Assembly (NCBI RefSeq): GCF_037975245.1
Contig: NC_092571.1
Coordinates: 6,738,501-6,802,500, forward strand
Direction: 5' to 3'
DNA: 64,000 bases
DNA from: Apostichopus japonicus
Taxonomy: Eukaryota > Echinodermata > Holothuroidea > Aspidochirotida > Stichopodidae
Shown: positions 37,992 through 48,900 of the stretch, piece by piece
How positions within the stretch are numbered: the stretch's first letter is position 1
Layout of the letters: each line of letters begins with the position of its first letter
The notes under the pieces: generated by a model
What the model was told of the DNA's origin: nothing
Seen by the model: only the letters and a program-made list of their open reading frames with translations
Database searches by the model: none
Program-made: the position numbers and the translations under genes

Positions 37992-40900
37992 TCTAAAAGA
38001 TTGAATCTCTCAGCATTAAGATAGTGACAACCTTTAAGATTGAATCTCTCAGCATTAAGATAGTGACAACCTTTAAGATTGAATCTCTCAGCATTAAGAT
38101 AGTGACAATTACCTTTAAGATTGAATCTCTCAGCATTAAGATAGTGACAATTACCGTCAAGATTGAATCTCTCAGCATTAAGATAGTGACAATTACCGTC
38201 AAGATTGAATCTCTCAGCATTAAGATAGTGACAACCTTTAAGATTGAATCTCTCAGCATTAAGATAGTGACAGCCTTTAAGATTGAATCTCTCAGCATTA
38301 AGATAGTGACAAACTTACAACCTTTAAGATTGAATCTCTCAGCATTAAGATAGTGACAACCTTTAAGATTGAATCTCTCAGCATTAAAATAGTGACAACC
38401 TTTAAGATTAAATCTCTCAGCATTAAGATAGTGACATCCTTTAAGATTGAATCTCTCAGCATTAAGATAGTGACAAACTTGCAACCTTTAAGATTGAATC
38501 TCTCAGCATTAAGATAGTGACAACCTTTAAGACTGAATCTCTCAGCATTAAGATAGTGACAACCTTTAAGATTGAATCTCTCAGCATTAAGATAGTGACA
38601 ACCTTTAAGATTGAATCTCTCAGCATTAAGATAGTGACAACCTTTAAGATTGAATCTCTCAGCATTAAGATAGTGACAACCTTGAAGATTGAATCTCTCA
38701 GCATTAAGATAGTGACAATTACCTTTAAGATTGAATCTCTCAGCATTAACATAGTGACAATTACCGTTAAGATTGAATCTCTCAGCATTAAGATAGTGAC
38801 AACCTTGAAGATTGAATCTCTCAGCATTAAGATAGTGACAGCCTTTAAGATTGAATCTCTCAGCATTAAGATAGTGACAAACTTACAACCTTTAAGATTG
38901 AATCTCTCAGCATTAAGATAGTGACAACCTTTAAGATTGAATCTCTCAGCATTAATATAGTGACAGCCTTTAAGATTGAATCTCTCAGCATTAAGATAGT
39001 GACAACCTTTAAGATTGAATCTCTCAGCATTAAAATAGTGACATCCTTGAAGATTGAATCTCTCAGCGTTAAGATAGTAACAACCTTTAAGATTGAATCT
39101 CTCAGCATTAAGATAGACAACCCTTTAAGATTGAATATCTCAGCATTAAGATAGTGACAACCTTTAAGATTGAATCTTTCAGCATTAAGATAGTGACAAC
39201 CTATAAGATGAAATCTCTCAGCATTAAGATAGTGACAACCTTTAAGATTGAATCTCTCAGCGTTAAGATAGTAACAACCTTTAAGATTGAATCTCTCAGC
39301 ATTAAAATAGTGACATCCTTGAAGATTGAATCTCTCAGCGTTAAGATAGTAACAACCTTTAAGATTGAATCTCTCAGCATTAAGATAGACAACCCTTTAA
39401 GATTGAATATCTCAGCATTAAGATAGTGACAACCTTTAAGATTGAATCTTTCAGCATTAAGATAGTGACAACCTATAAGATGAAATCTCTCAGCATTAAA
39501 ATAGTGACATCCTTGAAGATTGAATCTCTCAGCGTTAAGATAGTAACAACCTTTAAGATTGAATCTCTCAGCATTAAGATAGTGACAACCCTTTAAGATT
39601 GAATATCTCAGCATTAAGATAGTGACAACCTTTAAGATTGAATATTTCAGCATTAAGATAGTGACAACCTATAAGATGAAATCTCTCAGCATTAAGATAG
39701 TGACAACCTTTAAGATTGAATCTCTCAGCATTAACATAGTGACATCCTTGAAGATTGAATCTCTCAGCATTAAGATAGTAACAACCTTTAAGATTGAGTC
39801 TCTCAGCATTAAGATAGTGACAACCTTTAAGATTGAACCTCTCAGCATTTAGATAGTGACAACCTTTAAGATTGAATCTCTCAGCATTAAGATAGTGACA
39901 TCCTTTAAGATTGAATCTCTCAGCATTAAGATAGTGACAATCTTTAAGATTGAATCTCTCAGCATTAAGACAGTGCCATCCTTTAAGATTGAATCTCTCA
40001 GCATTAAGATAGTAACAACCTTTAAGATTGAATCTCTCAGCATTAAGATAGTGACATCCTTTAAGATTGAATCTCTCAGCATTAAGATAGTGACAACCTT
40101 TAAGATTGAATATCTCAGCATTAAGATAGTGACAATCTTTAAGATTGAATCTCTCAGCATTAAGACAGTGCCATCCTTTAAGATTGAATCTCTCAGCATT
40201 AAGATAGTAACAACCTTTAAGATTGAATCTCTCAGCATTAAGATAGTGACATCCTTTAAGATTGAATCTCTCAGCATTAAGATAGTGACAACCTTTAAGA
40301 TTGAATCTCTCAGCATTAAGATAGTGACAACCTTTAAGACTGAATCTCTCAGCATTAAGATAGTGACAACCTTTAAGATTGAATCTCTCAGCATTAAGAT
40401 AGTGACAACCTTTAAGATTGAATCTCTCAGCATTAAGATAGTGACAACCTTTAAGATTGAATCTCTCAGCATTAAGATAGTGACAACCTTGAAGATTGAA
40501 TCTCTCAGCATTAAGATAGTGACAATTACCTTTAAGATTGAATCTCTCAGCATTAACATAGTGACAATTACCGTTAAGATTGAATCTCTCAGCATTAAGA
40601 TAGTGACAACCTTGAAGATTGAATCTCTCAGCATTAAGATAGTGACAGCCTTTAAGATTGAATCTCTCAGCATTAAGATAGTGACAAACTTACAACCTTT
40701 AAGATTGAATCTCTCAGCATTAAGATAGTGACAACCTTTAAGATTGAATCTCTCAGCATTAATATAGTGACAGCCTTTAAGATTGAATCTCTCAGCATTA
40801 AGATAGTGACAACCTTTAAGATTGAATCTCTCAGCATTAAAATAGTGACATCCTTGAAGATTGAATCTCTCAGCGTTAAGATAGTAACAACCTTTAAGAT

Positions 40901-42215
40901 TGAATCTCTCAGCATTAAGATAGACAACCCTTTAAGATTGAATATCTCAGCATTAAGATAGTGACAACCTTTAAGATTGAATCTTTCAGCATTAAGATAG
41001 TGACAACCTATAAGATGAAATCTCTCAGCATTAAGATAGTGACAACCTTTAAGATTGAATCTCTCAGCGTTAAGATAGTAACAACCTTTAAGATTGAATC
41101 TCTCAGCATTAAAATAGTGACATCCTTGAAGATTGAATCTCTCAGCGTTAAGATAGTAACAACCTTTAAGATTGAATCTCTCAGCATTAAGATAGACAAC
41201 CCTTTAAGATTGAATATCTCAGCATTAAGATAGTGACAACCTTTAAGATTGAATCTTTCAGCATTAAGATAGTGACAACCTATAAGATGAAATCTCTCAG
41301 CATTAAAATAGTGACATCCTTGAAGATTGAATCTCTCAGCGTTAAGATAGTAACAACCTTTAAGATTGAATCTCTCAGCATTAAGATAGTGACAACCCTT
41401 TAAGATTGAATATCTCAGCATTAAGATAGTGACAACCTTTAAGATTGAATATTTCAGCATTAAGATAGTGACAACCTATAAGATGAAATCTCTCAGCATT
41501 AAGATAGTGACAACCTTTAAGATTGAATCTCTCAGCATTAACATAGTGACATCCTTGAAGATTGAATCTCTCAGCATTAAGATAGTAACAACCTTTAAGA
41601 TTGAGTCTCTCAGCATTAAGATAGTGACAACCTTTAAGATTGAACCTCTCAGCATTTAGATAGTGACAACCTTTAAGATTGAATCTCTCAGCATTAAGAT
41701 AGTGACATCCTTTAAGATTGAATCTCTCAGCATTAAGATAGTGACAATCTTTAAGATTGAATCTCTCAGCATTAAGACAGTGCCATCCTTTAAGATTGAA
41801 TCTCTCAGCATTAAGATAGTAACAACCTTTAAGATTGAATCTCTCAGCATTAAGATAGTGACATCCTTTAAGATTGAATCTCTCAGCATTAAGATAGTGA
41901 CAACCTTTAAGATTGAATATCTCAGCATTAAGATAGTGACAATCTTTAAGATTGAATCTCTCAGCATTAAGACAGTGCCATCCTTTAAGATTGAATCTCT
42001 CAGCATTAAGATAGTAACAACCTTTAAGATTGAATCTCTCAGCATTAAGATAGTGACATCCTTTAAGATTGAATCTCTCAGCATTAAGATAGTGACAACC
42101 TTTAAGATTGAATCTCTCAGCATTAAGATAGTGACATCCTTTAAGATTGAATATCTCAGCATTAAGATAGTGACAATCTTAAAGATTGGATCTCCCTGCA
42201 TTAAGATAGTGACAA
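37992..42215. repeat. 39-bp minisatellite array, about 4.2 kb, with 1,807-bp higher-order repeat
   Basis: The unit is 39 bp: CCTTTAAGATTGAATCTCTC followed by AGCATTAAGATAGTGACAA (about 108 units by length). Variants include units with an added TTACC, with CTTGAAG, with CTATAAGATGAAAT, or with GACAGTGCCATC. Their order repeats: about 38,500-40,310 is copied at about 40,310-42,125 with constant offset 1,807 bp, and I saw no difference between the copies. Both strands stay open over long stretches because 39 is a multiple of three (TTFKIESLSIKIV on plus; VTILMLRDSILKV or CHYLNAERFNLKG on minus). There is no signal peptide, splice context or codon bias favouring one frame, so I call it non-coding. 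Confidence 0.95.
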
Positions 42216-42222
42216 CAAACAG

Positions 42223-42594
42223 CAGTGGCGTAGGAAGGTACTTTTGAGTGGGGGGCTGAAGACTGATGGCCGGCCTGGGGGAGGGGTCTAAGGGGAGGGG
42301 TGTCCCCCTCCCCTTTGGTTTTTTTTTGCATTTCCAGGTGGCCTCAGATGCAATTTGGTGCATTATAGCACACTTCAACCCACCCACTCCATTTTGTATA
42401 TAATTTTGCATTTTCACCTGGCCTTAGATGCAATTTGGTGCTCCAAATGAGATTTTTTTCTCATTTGGAAATGAAAAAGGGGTTTTCTGACTTGCGAAGT
42501 GGGGGGGGGGGGGGCGGAATGATACTTTCGCCCCTCCATATTTTTCACTGGGGGGGCGGCTGGCGCCCCCAGCACCCCGGTTCCTACGCCCTTG
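42223..42594. mobile_element. hAT-type MITE, same family as 51,593-51,950 (inverted)
   Basis: Starts CAGTGGCGTAGGAAGGTAC and ends GGTTCCTACGCCCTTG, with poly-G/poly-C near both ends and internal blocks such as ATGCAATTTGGTGC. It aligns end to end with the copy at 51,593 in the opposite orientation. The flanking octamers (...CAAACAG and TCAGACGT) do not match, so the junction with the minisatellite may have been rearranged after insertion. Confidence 0.85.
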
Positions 42595-42747
42595 TCAGAC
42601 GTGAATAAGTTAGGTGCAATGTTTCTCGATATTAATACCTCCTAACCAGTTCATTTGCTGATGTTCCATTCAGAAAGCCTAGTAATATGACTACATCGTT
42701 GTCGTGGACTGGCGCCACCAGTCGTGTGTCCTTGAGGATGTTGAAGG

Positions 42748-42753
42748 TTTATT
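42748..42753 (-). terminator. Candidate poly(A) signal for the FCGBP-like gene
   Basis: TTTATT on plus (AATAAA on minus), about 190 bp beyond the stop codon at 42,940. It gives a short 3' UTR that stops before the MITE. Confidence 0.45.
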
Positions 42754-42939
42754 GACAGGTTGCAGAGATTAACCATCAGTAATAAAACGGAAATTGTCAT
42801 ATATACGGATATGGATATGGATATGGATGTGGGTTATGTAGATCATAAGAACTTAAACACTTAAAAAAGAATTAAGTTAAATATATTAAAGATGATATCA
42901 TATATGCTTTTGATCTCCTTGGACCAAGCAGACTTCTAT

Positions 42940-45900
42940 TTAGAGTAAATAGGCAAAAGAACTCACACGGTGCCAACCGTAAACTGCTGCCCTTACTTGA
43001 AATGTTCCGTGGATTTGAAATGTATTTGTACTTTCGTTTAGGGATGTTCGGAGAATCATTCCGCCATTAGCCAGAGTTCCTATCTGGCTCCATGACGGTG
43101 TATTATTATTAACCAATAGGAAATCAGTATTTGCACCGGGTGGCAGCCACACGGTCATATGATAGTCTAGTATGTCTGATGCAACGCTTCCAATAGCAAA
43201 CAAAGGGAAAACCAAATATCGCGCAATAACTTTGTCAGAGGGCGTAACTGTTGCCATTGATAGTGAAGGCGTTAGTGTACCCTGGCCTTCCTTATAGACT
43301 GAAGTAAATTGCATCACAAGTACCGGTTTATCTGAGGATATTTCAATGTTCTCTCCATCTGGGAAAGGAAAAAGTTGAATTTCTTTGAAGTCCTCCGAGT
43401 CAATGACGTCTGTCCATTGTGAAGCCCCATATCCCCATGTAATGATGGTAGTCATGTTCCAGGGTACTATTCTCAGAATTGATGCCGACTCGCGATCTGA
43501 GAGCGGGGCGACAGAAAATGTCATTCCCCAATCATTTAAAGGAGGCATGCATTCGTAAAACATATCTTTACCCATGGTGCTGCCATCTAAATGGTCTTCT
43601 TTATTCCCAGAGACGACAAAAACTGGCTCATCTGTTACTAAGTAAACACCACTCAAATCGCTGTCACTTTCCCAGAGGATCGTTTCGTATGGCATTAGTG
43701 TAGTCGTCTGACTGATACCACTCTGAATAATATTCACTACCGTTGTTCGGTTGTAAGCCGTAACAGCGGTGACTGGATTGCCCATGTATCGGTACGATAT
43801 GACACGGTACTCCGTCCCTAACCCATCTAAAGGTATTAGTTTAAAGGTAGTAGCTTTATTGTTTTGCTGCTCTGTGCAGCGCAAATGAACGTAAGCAGCC
43901 ACCGGACGATCAGCTGAAATCATTGCCGTGGAATTTTCTTTCCTTAATGTTTGGATGCTACTAGGCAGCACATGTAACGGTATATCAATAAGGCTGCCAT
44001 TTTCACCGGTGACGAATGGAATGTCTTCAATATCGCGTAACGGAAAGGAAATGTTGCCAGATGCTTCCGTGTTTTGTGACAATGATGCAATAAAGACCTT
44101 TACCACTGCCGAGCTTGAAGAACATTCTAATGGCAACAAAGTGAAGATAAACCGTGGCTGTTGGACGCCGTGCCAGCCAGCTGAACCTGCAGAGAAAAGG
44201 AGATAAACACCACATTGAAATGGCCAATAATAGTAACATTGATATCCTCAAATGTTCACTCTGGCTGTTAACATATATTTCGACAGTATAACACCACACA
44301 TTAGACAAATAGGTAGCCCGCCTCGCCCCCTCTATATTCGGCCTCATTTACACTATAGAATTAAGTTTGGATAACCAAAGAGGAAGCAAATAGTGTTTTC
44401 CTTAGCTTTTCTTTCGATAGTGCACACTCCCTATCATAATGGATGATCCTCTACAATGGGTTCTGTCAAGTAGGAACTATGAAAGTATCATCCTCTCTGT
44501 AGTTTATTACTTACCGGGGTGTGTTTATCAGTGTACCATTGCTCTTTTGTGTCAAACTTACCTGCAGTACTTGTTTCTGTATCGTCTATTGAGTTGGTAG
44601 ACATGAGTTTCAGGCTATCAGTGGAGGAGGTTATTGTGGTGTATAACTGGTCATCAGAATCAGATGGAGTCGTTATAGACTGTGACTTCATAACCATCGT
44701 GGATGCCGCTTGATCTTTGATGAAAGGTGAAACAGCTATGATTAAATATGTGTGTGAGGGGGTATTAGCAATTACCCCCGACTCATTAAGGTATTGGGCT
44801 GAACTTTTGTGGAATGAAAGATTTTATAAAGGAGAGGACTGCACTTGGGTCATTGTAGTGGACCCCTATGTCCCCATGTCCAAATAATGATTGTGAGGCC
44901 AACCGCCCCCCCCCCCCCCCAAAAAAAGAAAAACAAATGAAAATTTTTGAATGTCTAGTGATGCATTCTGAGGCATAGATTTAGGTATATTTAAGTAGCT
45001 CTAAACTCAAGATCGTGCTTATATAAAAGAAAACTCCCAAATTCCATGACTGATATTAGGTAGTGACATGAATCTTTATGGGAAGGCTAGATGTGAACGG
45101 AGTAGTTCATAATGGAGTGGGTGTTGCCGTGGTTCATTGAAACCAGCTCCCATGTGCAGGGGTCTAGCAATTACCCCCGACTCATTAAGGTATTGGGCTG
45201 AACTTTTGTGGAATGAAAGATTTTATAAAGGAGGGGACTGCACTTGGGTCATTGTAGTGGACCCCTATGTCCCTATGTCCAAATAATGATTGTGGGGCCA
45301 ACCCCCCCCCCCAAAAAAAAAATCAAGTTTTGAATGTCAAGTGATGCATTCTGAGGCATAGATTTAGGTATATTTCAGTAGCTCTAAACTCAAGATCGTG
45401 CTTATATAAAAGAAAACTCCCAAATTCCACGACTGATTTAGATAGTGACAGGAATCTTTATGGGAGGGCTAGATGTGAATGGAGTAGTTTATAATGGAGG
45501 TGGTGTTGCCGTGGTGTCAGTGAAACCAGCCCCCATGTGCAGGGGTCTAGGGTCCTCTCCGGAAAATAAACAAGATTAAAGAAGTCAACTGGTGTATTCT
45601 GAGGCATCACATTTTGACTTTTATTTAGGTTTTTATAAGTTACTCTATATAAGGAAGGTAAATAATGATGAATTCAAAATTGAGGGGGGGGGGGGGGGGA
45701 GCTTAGACGTCAAATGGTGCATTTTGAGGCATATTTACAATGAAAATTAGATCTATAGAGTTAAACGCAAGGATTTGCTAATAAATACTTTGTGTGAGGT
45801 ATAGAAGGGCGTGGGAGAGTACACCCATCGTAGAGGTCCTATTCTTTCCGGGCAGAATGTAAAAAATCCCCGACTGGTGATCCGAAGTGGGGGATCCCCC

Positions 45901-48900
45901 CCCCCCTTGCCCACGTCACTGATACAGAGAACGACATTCACAAACTTATAAGCAGGCTCAAGCAAAATAGTAGATCGTTTGGGAAATATCAGAGTTGAAG
46001 ACGATGTCCTTTTACATTATAACGAGTCTGACAGCTCGTTCAAGCCTATAAATCGTAACCCAAAATCTCTAATGATACAGTAATGTAAAAGTATTTTATT
46101 TTTTATTTCGACAGTATAACACCACTCATTAGACAAATAGGTAGCCCTCCTCCCACACCCCCCTCCCCTATATACGCCTTCTTTTACTTAGAATTAAGTT
46201 GGATAACCAAATAGGAAGGAAATAGTGTTTCCATTAGCTTTGCTTTCGATATTGCACACTCCCTATCATAATGGATGATCCCCTACAATGGGTTCTGTCA
46301 AGTAAGAACTATGAAAGTATCATCCTCTCTGTAGTTTATTACTTACCGGGGAGTGTTTATCAGTGTAACATTGCTCGTTTGTGTCAAACTTACCTGCAGT
46401 ACTTGTTTCTGTATCGTCTATCGATTTGGTAGACATGAGTTTCAGGCTATCAGTGGAGGAGGTTATTGTGGTGTATAACTGGTCATCAGAATCAGATGGA
46501 GTCGTTATAGACTGTGACTTCATAACCATCGTGGATGCCGCTTGATCTTTGATGAAAGGTAAAACAGCTATGATTAAAAGATCATTAACTAGCATTAAAC
46601 AAAGCTATCATATCACTATGAACATGACGTATTCGTCAAGTCATCATTCATTATATACTGTTTCATACTTACCTGGCGAGTTTATCATGTAATCATTCAA
46701 TGTATGTTGATTCATACTTACATGTTGTGTTCATCATGTTATTATTATCTCAACTCCATGGACTGCCCTCTTGTTTCGTTTGTGCAGAGGGTAAAAAAAA
46801 TCTCTATTTTTCAGGAAGATTTATGTTTTATAGAAATGTAATAGCTTTAAAAGCCGGTGCAAATGTGTAAGTTAAAAAGCCACTTGTTTCATCTTTCAAC
46901 AAAGATTCAGCAACGACTATCAATTCACCCACGGCATTTGTCACAATGCCACCAGATTCGTCACATTCGACAATACTGCCCTCGTCTTACAGCCAAGAGG
47001 CCCTGTTTACCACCATGATGGGTCATGCATTGAAAAAGATACTAGGTAAATATGACGGACATGCAATACAGAATTTTATGAAAAACGTGTTAGTTAAGTA
47101 ACAATCAAAATACCATAAATGGTGACATCACAACGCGTCAGGTCAGTACGAGCCAACATAGCATAAAATGATGACATGATAAACACAACAAGTAAGTATA
47201 AATCGACAGATAATAAAAGATGGCATACAGGCCAGGTGAGTATAGGAATCAGTACATAATAAATAATATCATGTCCAACGTGTCATGTAAGTATGTATCA
47301 ACAAACCATAATAAAAACATGAGAGCAATCCATGGAGTTGCAGATCTAATCTCCTCCGCACAATTTAGACGAATTTGACATCTGACCTACATTGACCTAT
47401 GACGTCATAAATCATGCAGGCAAGAGCTTTTACGCTCAGCCACCAACCCACCTTGTGTGAACTTGATCGGACTTACATTGTAGAAGGACTTTGCGACACA
47501 TATTTTCGCACATTAGGCAAATTTGACCTGTAACCTCAATGGACCTTTGACCCGACACTAAACACATAAATCTGTCTTATTTAAAATTCGAATCATCATT
47601 CTCTACAAATCGTGAGGTTATAGATTTTTTTCGACAAGTAGGCTAGAAACCAATTTTTAGGTTTCTTGACCTATTCTTGACCAATCACGCAGGCCCGAGT
47701 TTTCATGGTCAGGCCACCAAGTTTGAATGTCTATGGGGTGTTCGCGACACACTTTTTGTGTTCATATACACACACGCACGCACACACACAAATTTAAGCC
47801 GCTTTTCCTTCTTTTTTTTCTGTTTTTCGTATGTTCTCGTTCTTTTGATGATTGAATAACTTGAATGCAACTCAAAATTCGAAGAATGATGACAAGGTAA
47901 ACGTTTTTGCCATTTGACTTCCGCATGTGTAAGGCCGTTGAAATGTTTGAAGTCTTATTAGTAGCAACAGGAGGAAGAGTGTCAGGGACAGTTGTATGAT
48001 TGTGTCCTTTCATTACGCAATTACGCAGTAAAACACATATCTTAAATTTCAAAGAAGTTGATGTTTTGAGATAATTTAGTCTAAAAGACGCAATTTCGCG
48101 GAATTAATTGAAATTCGATATCAAAAGGTCATAAGTCATGATAAGTGAAAGGTTTTACATGAAAAAATCTAACTGTTCGAGAAAACAGTCGTGAAAATGT
48201 TGAGATGATTGTAAGTGAAAATTTCCATACAAAAGAATTGTAATTTCTAGGAAAGATTCAAAGTAAGAGATAAAGTAGTCGATATTCTCAGGTAAACAGA
48301 AAAAATATCCTAAACTGTTTAATGGTTCTTCTTCTTCTTCCCCTCCCTCTTTCCTCACCCTTCCTCTCTTTTCGATCGCTCTCACGCAACTGAACGTAGG
48401 AGTAGAGAGTCATTAAGTTAGCAATAATTGACCTTCATTTGACCAAACGCAACAAGTTGCTTTAAGCAAACTCTTAAGGTGGCATACTCCTATTAGAGTC
48501 TATATCCATCCGCTCGATTGTTCTCCTTCAGGAAAAGTACCAAAAAGCAGCAGGAGAACATCCTTTTTTTTTTCTTTTTTTTCCTGTTATCAATCATGAT
48601 CTAGTTATTTTGTGGCTTGCATGTTGAAGAACATGAATGGAAGTACATTTGGTGAGAAAATTGGGTCAATTGAGGCAATTTTAGACCCCTTTAGGCCTCC
48701 CAGGAGTAGCATAGGAAAATTGTTTACTACTGAGTTAAGAGGTTTGTTTACAAGTGACGAAAACTTCCGGCTCGGATAGAAAAATCTACATGGTAATGAT
48801 GATACGGAAAATTGATGATGCCATGAAAGGCCAACTTGTCAGCTATCCGGTGATGGGGAGCGTTTAGCTAGTGAAAACTTCTATCTAGACTTAGAGACCA

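Noticed and set aside
37992-42215. CRISPR-like appearance of the regular repeat
   Set aside because: Eukaryotic nuclear DNA; units are contiguous without unique spacers and no cas genes are present.
37993-42417. Long open frames on both strands through the 39-bp array (up to 290 codons)
   Set aside because: They are forced by a repeat unit divisible by three without stops; both strands are equally open. There is no start context, domain or splice support.
42961-42969. Donor-like GTGAGT near the end of the FCGBP-like exon (splicing before the stop)
   Set aside because: Unspliced reading gives VYGWHRVSSFAYLL, which fits the usual VYG-xxxx-SY(G/A)Y end of the domain, so the exon is taken to run to the TAA.
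47905-48012. Ser/Thr-rich minus frame that could be another stalk exon
   Set aside because: There is an acceptor-like AAAG, but the only nearby donor is GTTTAC, which is weak; no similarity to the duplicated exons.
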